Source: Alistipes indistinctus YIT 12060 (GTDB taxonomy: Bacteria; Bacteroidota; Bacteroidia; Bacteroidales; Rikenellaceae). From it: a stretch of 64,000 bases of DNA. The stretch lies in the NCBI RefSeq assembly GCF_025144995.1, contig NZ_CP102250.1, positions 124,001-188,000 on the forward strand, given 5' to 3'. The position numbers were made by a program, and so were the translations under genes. Positions 57,928 to 64,000 of this stretch are shown in pieces. The notes below the pieces were generated by a model that did no database searches, was not told where the DNA came from, and was given only the letters and a program-made list of their open reading frames with translations. Within the stretch, counting starts at the first letter, position 1; every line of letters starts with the position of its first letter.

Positions 57928-58395
57928 ATGAAAACGACTTATGTATTGAGTGTAATTGTTTGTGGGCTATTATTTACTTCGTGCGCATCTATACCTATGT
58001 ATTCGGAACATGTTTACTCCATAGATTTTAGAAAGTATTCCGAACAGGGATTTATTATTACCCCCACCGATAACATCAACAGGGAATATACTTCTTTGGC
58101 TGATATAGAAATGGTGTTTACGTTTGGATATACCGAAAAGAAAATTGTCACAAGGCGTGGTTTTTCTCAATCAGAAGTAAAGGATGATTTATACATAGAT
58201 AAAAATACATTAAGATCTAAAAAGCCGCGTGGTGATAATTGGTTTACACCAACTCCTGAATATGTGCTTGACCAATTTGTTCAATATGCTAAATCGATTG
58301 GAGCAGATGCAATAGTTAATTTTAAATCAATAAAAATAGAAAGTTATCCTGGTAAAGTAACGTTAAGTGGATTTGCCATTAAAATTTTGGATTAA
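57928..58395 (+). CDS. Cargo lipoprotein, YbjQ-like C-terminus
   Basis: 155 residues with a lipoprotein signal (helix 3-16, then TSCAS with Cys19). The C-terminal SIGADAIVNFKSIKIE...KVTLSGFAIKI resembles the YbjQ/UPF0145 fold. AT-rich and rightward, next to an outer-membrane-type gene, it is a likely lysogenic conversion gene. Confidence 0.6.
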   Translation: MKTTYVLSVIVCGLLFTSCASIPMYSEHVYSIDFRKYSEQGFIITPTDNINREYTSLADIEMVFTFGYTEKKIVTRRGFSQSEVKDDLYIDKNTLRSKKPRGDNWFTPTPEYVLDQFVQYAKSIGADAIVNFKSIKIESYPGKVTLSGFAIKILD

Positions 58396-58401
58396 TAGGC
58401 A

Positions 58402-58947
58402 ATGAGATATTTTAAAATTATATTATTGTTAATCACTTTAATGTGTACAAATAGGGCCATTGCAGAGGTGCGGCCCGGCATAAAGATCGGCCTTAATGCT
58501 TCAGGTGTTAATTCCTATGACACTAAAATAAGTTGTCATGCGGGTGTTTTTGTGAATATTGATTTGAATAAATCCTTTCGTTTTTCCCCGGAAGTATTGT
58601 ATTCACGAGAGGGTTTTGAAGCGGGCTATCCTGACGTTAATAGGATTAGATTGAATTACATGCGAATACCTTTCATGTTTCAATATATTATATCTAAGGA
58701 TATTCCGATAGGATTTGAACTTGGGCCTCAAATGGGTGTTTTATTGAATGCCTGTCAAAAAACCGATGAAAGTAAGACCAACTTAAATAATTGTAGAGAT
58801 TTTGATTGTGGGCTGGTTGCAGGCTTGCTTGTTGATTTAAATAAGTTTATCGTTCAAATAAGGTATTGTCAAGGTATAACCACGATTATCCCTAATACTA
58901 ACTATCGAAATAACAACATACAAGCATCATTGGGTTTTAGATTTTAA
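58402..58947 (+). CDS. Outer membrane beta-barrel protein, PorT-like
   Basis: 181 residues with a signal peptide (cleavage near ANRAIA/EV), then eight or so amphipathic strands (KIGLNASGV, AGVFVNIDLN, FSPEVLYSREG, IRLNYMRIPFMFQYI, FELGPQMGVLL, GLVAGLLVDL, IQASLGFRF) and a final Phe, as in PorT/OMP_b-brl_2 proteins. As an early-region cargo gene it could alter the cell surface, for instance by hiding the phage receptor. Confidence 0.75.
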   Translation: MRYFKIILLLITLMCTNRAIAEVRPGIKIGLNASGVNSYDTKISCHAGVFVNIDLNKSFRFSPEVLYSREGFEAGYPDVNRIRLNYMRIPFMFQYIISKDIPIGFELGPQMGVLLNACQKTDESKTNLNNCRDFDCGLVAGLLVDLNKFIVQIRYCQGITTIIPNTNYRNNNIQASLGFRF

Positions 58948-58959
58948 GAACTATATTTG
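58930..58959 (+). promoter_or_regulatory. Promoter TTG-N19-TATATTTG
   Basis: TTG (58930-58932), 19 bases, TATATTTG (58952-58959), overlapping the end of the barrel gene. A transcript would begin near 58966. Confidence 0.7.
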
Positions 58960-58965
58960 CCTTAT

Positions 58966-59078
58966 CCTCATTTTAAGGCAACAGATAATTTAGCGGCTCT
59001 ACACCCCCGTGCTGGAGTGTTAATGCACCCACTGCCTGCCTTAAGGTGAAGGATAACGGGACAGGTAGAGCCGTTTTT
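58966..59078 (+). ncRNA. Structured leader or small RNA with mutually exclusive helices
   Basis: TTTTAAGGCA (58971-58980) can pair with TGCCTTAAGG (59037-59046), while CGGCTCTAC (58994-59002) pairs with GTAGAGCCG (59065-59073), which is directly followed by TTTTT (59074-59078). The first helix crosses the second, so only one can form (or a pseudoknot). The result is either a 113-base small RNA or an attenuator before the small gene at 59107. No known class was recognised. Confidence 0.45.
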
Positions 59079-59106
59079 CAATTCTACCTTGCATAAGTAT
59101 CCTTCT

Positions 59107-59283
59107 ATGCAAACCAACTTCACAGCCTCCGATGTTACGGAGCGCCTCATCAGGGACAAGGTCTTTAGATGGGAATTGCTTGAAGCCGTCATCCGAGATA
59201 GGCGGATGAACCGATGGCTAAAAGAGGTGGTGGGTCAATTATTCGACCTACTCAAAGAACGAAAAGCCGCACAAAAGCGGTAG
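59107..59283 (+). CDS. Small phage protein downstream of the attenuator-like leader
   Basis: 58 residues from the ATG at 59107 (59089 is also possible). Helical, basic-acidic mix (RLIRDKVFRWELLEAVIRDRRM), no family recognised. A strong terminator follows. Confidence 0.45.
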   Translation: MQTNFTASDVTERLIRDKVFRWELLEAVIRDRRMNRWLKEVVGQLFDLLKERKAAQKR

Positions 59284-59289
59284 GAAGAG

Positions 59290-59316
59290 AAAAGGTGTCG
59301 GAATCGACACCTTTTT
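59290..59316. terminator. Terminator after the small gene
   Basis: AAAAGGTGTCG-GAAT-CGACACCTTTT followed by T: an 11-bp perfect stem with T tail to the right and A-rich left side, so usable in both directions; it lies between the rightward small gene and the leftward DUF5053-like gene. Confidence 0.8.
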
Positions 59317-59362
59317 ACATACAAAACTATCAACTACATAAAATGTAGTTTTCGTGGAAATA

Positions 59363-59608
59363 TCAGATGCTTTCTGCGCATTTGTGGATTCTCTTTGATA
59401 AATCGAACAAGGCATTACGCAAGGTCTCCTTCTCTGCCTCATTGAAATCATCCGGTTTTCCATTATTCATTCCATCCATTTTATGATAAAGCCATGACCG
59501 GGACTTCTCAAAATAACGCTCTGAGATTTTAGCCCAAGACACATCCAGCAGAATATCGGACATTTTCTGCTTCACCGTTTCACGGTTTTGTTTTACAATA
59601 ATTTCCAT
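59363..59608 (-). CDS. DUF5053-like phage protein
   Basis: 81 residues from the ATG at 59608. KMSDILLDVSWAKISERYFEKSRSWLYHKMDGM and a C-terminal AEKETLRNALFDLSKRI match my memory of DUF5053, a family of small Bacteroidetes prophage proteins with an HTH-like SWAxISxxYFGKSxSWLYxKMDG motif. It is divergent from hicB. Probably a DNA-binding regulator. Confidence 0.7.
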   Translation of the reverse strand: MEIIVKQNRETVKQKMSDILLDVSWAKISERYFEKSRSWLYHKMDGMNNGKPDDFNEAEKETLRNALFDLSKRIHKCAESI

Positions 59609-59626
59609 GTCATTTTCCGTTATGTA

Positions 59627-59657
59627 GTATTGCAATTGTAATACACTTTTGTGTATT
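59627..59657. promoter_or_regulatory. Inverted repeats between divergent DUF5053-like and hicB genes
   Basis: GTATTGCAATTGTAATAC (59627-59644, imperfect palindrome) and AATACAC-TTTT-GTGTATT (59640-59656). They lie between the divergent starts and could bind HicB or the DUF5053-like protein. Confidence 0.45.
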
Positions 59658-59706
59658 ATCCAAAGAATTTCATAAAGAATAGCAGCGAAAAACCGAAATC
59701 CTGCAT

Positions 59707-59714
59707 TATATTTG
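59707..59714 (+). promoter_or_regulatory. -7 box TATATTTG before hicB
   Basis: Exact TAnnTTTG, 25 bases before the ATG at 59739; the -33 element is not clear. Confidence 0.5.
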
Positions 59715-59738
59715 TATTGTTTTAATCCAGTTTTAACT

Positions 59739-60122
59739 ATGAGTAAGCCTTCGACTATATCTGGCAGCATGCAAATCGGAAATAAAAAAGTAACCGTAAA
59801 ATTAGCTCTTCTTCTCTTTGAAGACGGAGGGGTTAATATTGCCTACTGCCCAGCTGTAAACGTTTACGGATACGGAAACACTTCCACCGAAGCCAGCAAG
59901 TCATTTGAGGTATGCTTGGAGGAATTTTTTACATATACCCTGCGCAAGAAAACGCTGGTAAAGGAATTGGAAAATTTAGGTTGGCGGATTAAAAAAGAAC
60001 ATAAATTTTACCCTCCCGAGTTTTCATCCCTGTTGGATAAAAACAAAACATTGCACAAAATACTGAATACCCGTAATTTCACAAAAATAGATCAGGATTT
60101 CACTATTCCGGCCTTTTCATAG
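59739..60122 (+). CDS. hicB: HicB-type antitoxin
   Basis: 127 residues from the ATG at 59739 (a TTG at 59712 is in the promoter). Residues 10-70 have VTVKLALLLFEDGGVNIAYCPAVNVYGYGNTSTEASKSFEVCLEEF, the HicB fold (core VNIAYCPAVNVYGYGNTSTEA), followed by a helical C-terminal region. It would bind HicA and repress the operon. The antitoxin-first order differs from the more common hicA-hicB order. The toxin gene starts at its stop. Confidence 0.75.
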   Translation: MSKPSTISGSMQIGNKKVTVKLALLLFEDGGVNIAYCPAVNVYGYGNTSTEASKSFEVCLEEFFTYTLRKKTLVKELENLGWRIKKEHKFYPPEFSSLLDKNKTLHKILNTRNFTKIDQDFTIPAFS

Positions 60123-60353
60123 ATGGTACGCCTACACAACGTTTCCTTAAAAATATTTCGGGGATTCCTGGAGGAAAAAGGGTTGAAATGCATCAGGAAT
60201 AAAGGAGGACACGAGGTTTGGTCTAGGTCTGATTTACGGCGTCCGGTAGTTCTGCAATCCCATATTGATCCTATCCCTGAATTTATTGTCAAAAACAACC
60301 TTAGAACAATAGGTGCTACAATCTCGGATCTTTTGCGGTACATGGGGTCATGA
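60123..60353 (+). CDS. hicA: HicA-type toxin (mRNA interferase)
   Basis: 76 residues. FRGFLEEKGLKCIRNKGGHEVWSRSD carries the conserved GGHEVW (catalytic His), and PVVLQSHIDPIPEFIVKNNLR matches the second half of HicA. HicA cuts mRNA. Next to the integrase gene, the pair probably stabilises the prophage. Confidence 0.8.
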   Translation: MVRLHNVSLKIFRGFLEEKGLKCIRNKGGHEVWSRSDLRRPVVLQSHIDPIPEFIVKNNLRTIGATISDLLRYMGS

Positions 60354-60360
60354 AACGGGT

Positions 60361-61623
60361 TTACTTGAAAAAAGGATGATTTAGCAACATCTCCGCATTC
60401 TCTTCGGCTGACACCTTGATATATTTGAGAAAGGTTGATTCTTTTTTATGACCGGTGATCTTCATTATGGCTATAGGCGGAACGCCGGATTTGTAGGCAT
60501 TGGTCGCAAATGACCTCCGCGCGGTATGGGTGGTTACGAGATCGCATTTGGGGATCGGATGCTGCTCCTTGCGCCCTCCGATAATTTTGGTCACAAGAAC
60601 TTCATCTGTTATTCCTGCCATTCTGGCTAACTCCTTAACTCGCATATTGGCGTGTTGATCTGACATCCTCAAACTACATCCTTTGCTCAAAATTTCCCGG
60701 ACAATCGGATGTAATGGAATGACCACATCCACTCCTGTTTTTTGTGTAGTTATGCGGATTAAATCTCCATCAACATTGGCTGCTTCAAGCCTTGACAGGT
60801 CTGAAATCCGAAGTCCGGTATAGGCACCCACCAAAAATATATCGCGGGCTAAATTCAAGCTTTTCTGTTTGCGCTCTGCTTTTTCGCTGGACGGAATATC
60901 AAAAAAACGGCCCACAGTCTCAGCGGTTAAATCAAGTTTATATATTTTAGTCAATTCGGATTCTGACAGATAGACATTATATACATCGTTTTGAATAGCC
61001 GTGAAATCCTTGTGCCGGAATCCCTCGCACGATATGCCATCATTCACTGCTTCCCGGCATACAGTCTTTATCGTTTTGGCTATCATGCCGAAATAGTTGT
61101 CGGAATACCCTAAACGCAGAAACCACCGGCGAAGATCGTTGTACAGGTCCATGCCGATCATTCCAAAATCCAGCCTTCTACCCTTCCCTTTCTGATATTC
61201 CTTTAGCTTATTAAGGCAGGTAATGTAGCCCTTTATGGTATTCGGGCTTCTGATAACTCGATTATTATCGATGAAGCGCTCGAAATAATCGGTAAATAAA
61301 ATAGGAGTGTTGTCCTCTTGATTAGTATAATGAATGTTATCGAAATACTCCCAGAATTGCGCTTTTGAGGGCGGCATTTTCCACTCCTTGAAATGTGCAA
61401 TGGTTTTCATGGCAGACACCTCCCAGCGGTCTAAAACGCTATTTACATCGTTTCCTTGTCTGAAATCTCGAACAACTTTGCATCTCGCTTTTTCCTGGTT
61501 CCAATAAACGACAGGCGTTGATTCTCCCGTAGATTTTTTGTAATATTGTCCACGGAACGAGATGTAAATCAATATGGAGCTTTTAGATTTACTCTTGTCT
61601 TTTAGTAGAAATGTAACGGCCAT
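60361..61623 (-). CDS. Tyrosine site-specific integrase
   Basis: 420 residues. N-terminal Arm-type domain (ILIYISFRGQYYKKSTG), a core-binding SAM-like region, and a catalytic domain with R in AYTGLRISDL (about residue 275), HTARRSF (H-x-x-R, about 373-376), GHKKESTFLKYI (H about 395 and catalytic Tyr about 404). Typical Bacteroidetes phage integrase. It lies 130 bases from attR, convergent with hicA, and makes attL/attR recombination at tRNA-Leu. Confidence 0.95.
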   Translation of the reverse strand: MAVTFLLKDKSKSKSSILIYISFRGQYYKKSTGESTPVVYWNQEKARCKVVRDFRQGNDVNSVLDRWEVSAMKTIAHFKEWKMPPSKAQFWEYFDNIHYTNQEDNTPILFTDYFERFIDNNRVIRSPNTIKGYITCLNKLKEYQKGKGRRLDFGMIGMDLYNDLRRWFLRLGYSDNYFGMIAKTIKTVCREAVNDGISCEGFRHKDFTAIQNDVYNVYLSESELTKIYKLDLTAETVGRFFDIPSSEKAERKQKSLNLARDIFLVGAYTGLRISDLSRLEAANVDGDLIRITTQKTGVDVVIPLHPIVREILSKGCSLRMSDQHANMRVKELARMAGITDEVLVTKIIGGRKEQHPIPKCDLVTTHTARRSFATNAYKSGVPPIAIMKITGHKKESTFLKYIKVSAEENAEMLLNHPFFK

Positions 61624-61652
61624 AAAGGGGAGTGAATTGGGGAGTGAAAAGT

Positions 61653-61722
61653 TGCAGATTTATAGTTTGCTTATTCTGCAAATTTAACCCTTTCATCCAT
61701 ATAATCAAATATAATGCAGATT
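61653..61722. promoter_or_regulatory. TGCAGA repeats upstream of the integrase (arm-site candidates)
   Basis: TGCAGATT at 61653-61660 and 61715-61722, and an inverted ATTCTGCA at 61673-61680; TTGCAGA/TCTGCAA form a 7-bp inverted repeat. They lie between the integrase start and attR and may be integrase or excisionase arm sites or an autorepressor site. Confidence 0.45.
61679..61709 (-). promoter_or_regulatory. Integrase promoter
   Basis: Minus strand: TTTG (61709-61706), 19 bases, TAAATTTG (61686-61679): perfect consensus. The leader is about 50 bases. The half-sites listed above overlap it. Confidence 0.8.
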
Positions 61723-61752
61723 ACCCACTTTGTTAATATGCAATTTAAATAC

Positions 61753-61767
61753 TCCCGTTCCGAGTAC
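61753..61767 (+). other. attR core
   Basis: TCCCGTTCCGAGTAC, the second copy of the attachment core. It is a remnant of the tRNA 3' end supplied by recombination and marks the right edge of the prophage. The 318 bases between integrase and miaA hold only the promoter, this site, the next terminator and no gene. Confidence 0.92.
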
Positions 61768-61771
61768 TGAA

Positions 61772-61807
61772 AAATGCCTGTCAGTCTTTATAGACTGACA
61801 GGCATTT
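61772..61807. terminator. Displaced terminator of tRNA-Leu(UAA)
   Basis: A 16-bp perfect inverted repeat (AAATGCCTGTCAGTCT / AGACTGACAGGCATTT, loop TTAT) starting five bases after attR. Before integration it would follow the tRNA directly. It also can end miaA transcription from the other side. Confidence 0.85.
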
Positions 61808-61941
61808 CGTTTATTTGGTATGTGGACGTATGGAAGATTGGAACTTATCCCGGAAGATGTCCCGATCATGACTTGTTTCGTCATGTCATGGTTATATAAT
61901 CTAGGGCCCTGTGGTCCGGTCAATCAGGTCTGACGGAAGAT

Positions 61942-62859
61942 TTATAAAATCTTGTCGAGTAGTTTTTTTACATGGTCCGTAGCCTGCTTCCCCCCTTCGA
62001 TCCAATGAATCGCCTCGTCACGCCGGAACCAGGTCTCCTGGCGTTTTGCATAGCGCCGGCTGTTGCGTTGGATCAGTTCGATTGCCTTGTCACGCGAATG
62101 CAGTCCGTCGAAAAAACCGAACCACTCCTGATAACCGACCGTTTGCAAGGCATTCAGGTGACGGAGCGGATAGAGCCCGCGGGCTTCCTGTTCCAGTCCG
62201 GCTTCGACCATCAAGCCTACTCGCCGGTTGATGCGTTCGTAGAGCACTTCGCGCGGATAGCGGATGCCTAGCTTAATAATCCGAAAAGGGCGTTGTTTGG
62301 CGGTTCCGCTGCGGATTTCGCTATAAGAACGTCCGCTTTGCAGGCAGACTTCCAGAGCCCGGATCACCCGTTGCGGATTGCTTCGGTCCACCGAAGCATA
62401 GTATTCGGGATCGAGTTCGCTCAATTGCCGTAGCAGCGGGAAGAGTCCTTCTGTTTCGGCAGTACGGATAAGTCGTTCGCGCAGGGCCGGATCGGTTGCG
62501 GGCATCTCATCCATCCCTTTGCAAACCGCATCGATATAGAGTCCCGATCCGCCCACCATGAACAGCGTGTCGTGTTTGTGGAAAAGTTGTTCCAACAGTG
62601 CGAGTGCATCCGCCTCGTACCGGCCGCACGAATACTCTTCGGTGATGCTGCGCGAAGCGATGAAATGGTGAGGAACGGCCTGTAATTGTTCGGGTGACGG
62701 AGCTGCAGTTCCTATCGGTATTTCACGGTAAATCTGGCGCGAATCCGCAGACAGTATTTCTGAACCGAACTCTGTTGCGAGCGCTACGCTGACATCTGTC
62801 TTGCCCGTTGCGGTTGCCCCGAGGATGACGATCAGCGTTTTGTCCGGCTTATTCGTCAT
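61942..62859 (-). CDS. miaA: tRNA dimethylallyltransferase
   Basis: About 305 residues from the ATG at 62859 (62865 and 62889 are also possible). P-loop GATATGKT near residue 15, SADSRQIYREIPIGTA, GGSGLYIDAVCKGMD and RVIRALEV are MiaA signatures. It adds dimethylallyl to A37 of tRNAs reading UNN codons, including tRNA-Leu(UAA), which is encoded next to it in the unlysogenised chromosome. The start overlaps the upstream stop. Confidence 0.95.
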   Translation of the reverse strand: MTNKPDKTLIVILGATATGKTDVSVALATEFGSEILSADSRQIYREIPIGTAAPSPEQLQAVPHHFIASRSITEEYSCGRYEADALALLEQLFHKHDTLFMVGGSGLYIDAVCKGMDEMPATDPALRERLIRTAETEGLFPLLRQLSELDPEYYASVDRSNPQRVIRALEVCLQSGRSYSEIRSGTAKQRPFRIIKLGIRYPREVLYERINRRVGLMVEAGLEQEARGLYPLRHLNALQTVGYQEWFGFFDGLHSRDKAIELIQRNSRRYAKRQETWFRRDEAIHWIEGGKQATDHVKKLLDKIL

Positions 62860-63364
62860 CGGCATAGCTTTCATTTCCATCGAAATCATCGAAATCGCTC
62901 ATGATCTCATCGAAGATGGAGCGGTTTACCGGAGATGCTGACGGATCGAACTGATCGGGAGCCTCACCGTTGGCCAACAGCAATTGCGGGCCGCCTTCTT
63001 CATCCCGCCGGGCGTCGACCAGTTCCAGATAGAAGGCCCGATCCCCCACTGCATCGAATTGATAGATTAACCGGTTGTGGTTTTGCCGGATCACGTCGGC
63101 CAGTGTCATGTCGCTCATTGCGCCGGGAACGGAGGTTCCTTCCACCCCTTCGTCCTCGCCTAATCCCAGGTCCAGGTAGGTGTATTCCGAGAGTCGGTTC
63201 CATTCCCGGTCGGAAGTGAAGAACGACGTCATGTTCTCTTTTTCGTATTTGAGATCGTCGCTGATAAAGACATGCAGGTCGGCCAGCGTCATCTCGGGCG
63301 GAAGCAGGTAGTCGCGCAGGAAGTTGTCATCCTCATCGCTAAGCATTCTGAATTGTAGCAGCAT
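62849..63364 (-). CDS. Plasmid pRiA4b ORF-3-like protein
   Basis: 171 residues, with LLQFRMLSDEDDNFLRDYLLPPEMTLADLH, SFFTSDREWNR, and a middle part with LADVIRQNHNRLIYQFDAVGDRAFYLEL, the family pattern (L.Y.YDFGD...). The C-terminal tail is acidic. Function unknown. It precedes miaA. Confidence 0.8.
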   Translation of the reverse strand: MLLQFRMLSDEDDNFLRDYLLPPEMTLADLHVFISDDLKYEKENMTSFFTSDREWNRLSEYTYLDLGLGEDEGVEGTSVPGAMSDMTLADVIRQNHNRLIYQFDAVGDRAFYLELVDARRDEEGGPQLLLANGEAPDQFDPSASPVNRSIFDEIMSDFDDFDGNESYADDE

Positions 63365-63374
63365 ATTTGGAGCT

Positions 63375-64000
63375 TTATAGTTCGAGTAAAAATTTCATCA
63401 CGTCGATGCCATCCGGATAATCTGTCGGAGCGGGATGTTGGGCCTGTCCGAAACGCACCCGGCGAGGGTGGCGGATACGGTCCGATACGACGCATTGTAT
63501 TCGGGAGTCGTGCCCGGGGAGCCAATCTTCGACTTCGGAAAGCGAGTCGTAGCGGGTGCAGGCCAGTTCGCTTACCGTTTGAGCGGGTTCTCCGCCTTCT
63601 CGTAGCAGGAAAAAACCGCCATCCGTAAAAGGCTTGCCCTGCATCGTGTTCAACGCAAAAGCCTGACGATAATTGTGCAGGTATGGCGGATGAGTGACCG
63701 GGTCTTTTTGCAAAGCGCGCATGAGCGGCTCCGTATCGTAGTTTCGCGGAAGGAATAACTGGCTGACATTGCGGCACCCCATCCCGAAATAGGTGAAAAT
63801 GTCCTGTCTCAATTCAGCTAAATCTGCCGGGGTTTCGTCGCCGGTCAGCACGGCGATGCTGTGGCGGCTGCCCCGAAACAGGGCCGGCATATCGTGGTAT
63901 ATGGTCCGGAAATAACGGTTCGTATTGTCGCTCCCGGTGGCAATTACGGCATCCGGTCGTTTACCGTTCATGCGCTGCAACGGTAATGACGGATCGATTC
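63375..64000 (-). CDS. LuxC-like acyl-CoA reductase, C-terminal part (partial)
   Basis: The frame is open from the window edge (IDPSLPLQRMNGKRPDAVIATGSDNTNRYF, key GSDNTNRYF) to a stop at 63375-63377; 208 residues are visible. RGSRHSIAVLTGDE and FTYFGMGCRNVSQLFLP (with the catalytic-type Cys in GMGCRNVS) are typical of LuxC-type/acyl-CoA reductases (aldehyde dehydrogenase fold). The N-terminus lies outside the window. Confidence 0.8.
   Translation of the reverse strand, partial: IDPSLPLQRMNGKRPDAVIATGSDNTNRYFRTIYHDMPALFRGSRHSIAVLTGDETPADLAELRQDIFTYFGMGCRNVSQLFLPRNYDTEPLMRALQKDPVTHPPYLHNYRQAFALNTMQGKPFTDGGFFLLREGGEPAQTVSELACTRYDSLSEVEDWLPGHDSRIQCVVSDRIRHPRRVRFGQAQHPAPTDYPDGIDVMKFLLEL

Larger units (their letters stand above)
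17856..61767. mobile_element. Complete-looking siphovirus prophage integrated in tRNA-Leu(UAA)
   Basis: It is bounded by a 15-base direct repeat, one copy inside the tRNA 3' end and one after the integrase gene. Modules for integration, immunity, recombination, replication, packaging, head, tail and lysis are all present with no obvious broken gene, so it may be inducible. HK97-type protease and capsid, head closure and tail tube proteins, a G/GT frameshift and a tape measure of 668 residues point to a non-contractile tail. Nearly all genes are read leftward; rightward genes are cargo-like or immunity genes. Confidence 0.93.

Noticed and set aside
17856-61767. CRISPR array
   Set aside because: No regularly spaced repeat-spacer pattern was seen; the repeats found are hairpins, half-sites or fibre modules.

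Overview
The window is a piece of a Bacteroidales chromosome carrying one complete-looking tailed-phage prophage. The bacterial part shows transcription signals of the Bacteroidetes type (a TAnnTTTG box, sometimes with TTTG 19-20 bases upstream) and typical gene content (anaerobic 2-oxoacid:ferredoxin oxidoreductase, fused RibBA, YjgP/YjgQ permease, FloA, a GH20 hexosaminidase). The GC-rich bacterial genes suggest a Rikenellaceae/Alistipes-like gut organism, but that is inference from sequence style only.

Bacterial left arm (1-17869): end of a DUF1015 gene; a four-gene ketoacid:ferredoxin oxidoreductase operon; a leftward block (TRIC-type channel, fmt, VOC protein, ribBA, LptF/G-type permease, metal ABC permease); a rightward block (mtaB, a membrane sensor-like protein, TrkH, a SPOR-like secreted protein, NfeD, FloA, GH20 hexosaminidase); and tRNA-Leu(UAA). 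Bacterial right arm (61768-64000): miaA, a pRiA4b ORF-3-like gene and the end of a LuxC-type acyl-CoA reductase gene.

Prophage (17856-61767, about 43.9 kb): integrated into the 3' end of tRNA-Leu(UAA), leaving the 15-base core TCCCGTTCCGAGTAC at both ends. Almost everything is read leftward. From right to left: tyrosine integrase with a consensus promoter, HicB/HicA, a DUF5053-like gene, two envelope cargo genes, a repressor with operator-like repeats lying in a consensus leftward early promoter, small regulators, a 1.9-kb stretch with unusual tRNA-like elements and an HNH gene, recombination (RecT, YqaJ, NinG) and replication (initiator-like and DnaC-like) genes, an orphan C5-cytosine methylase, many small early genes, packaging (TerS, TerL, portal, MuF), HK97-type protease and capsid, head-tail connectors, tail tube, frameshifted tail chaperones, tape measure, a 1546-residue tip/fibre protein and a lysis region. 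This is a siphovirus plan.

Most worth a second look: (i) a cluster of tRNA-like elements with good acceptor and T helices but no recognisable anticodon arm, three of them preceded by the same GAAAGA-loop hairpin; (ii) a 202-codon reading frame buried out of frame inside the methylase gene that itself looks like a conserved protein; (iii) an A AAA AAG slippery heptamer joining the two tail chaperone frames; (iv) a promoter followed by two mutually exclusive helices and a terminator at 58930-59078; (v) a C-type-lectin-like protein of the kind varied by diversity-generating retroelements, with no reverse transcriptase in the window. All calls were made by eye; no database or folding program was run.
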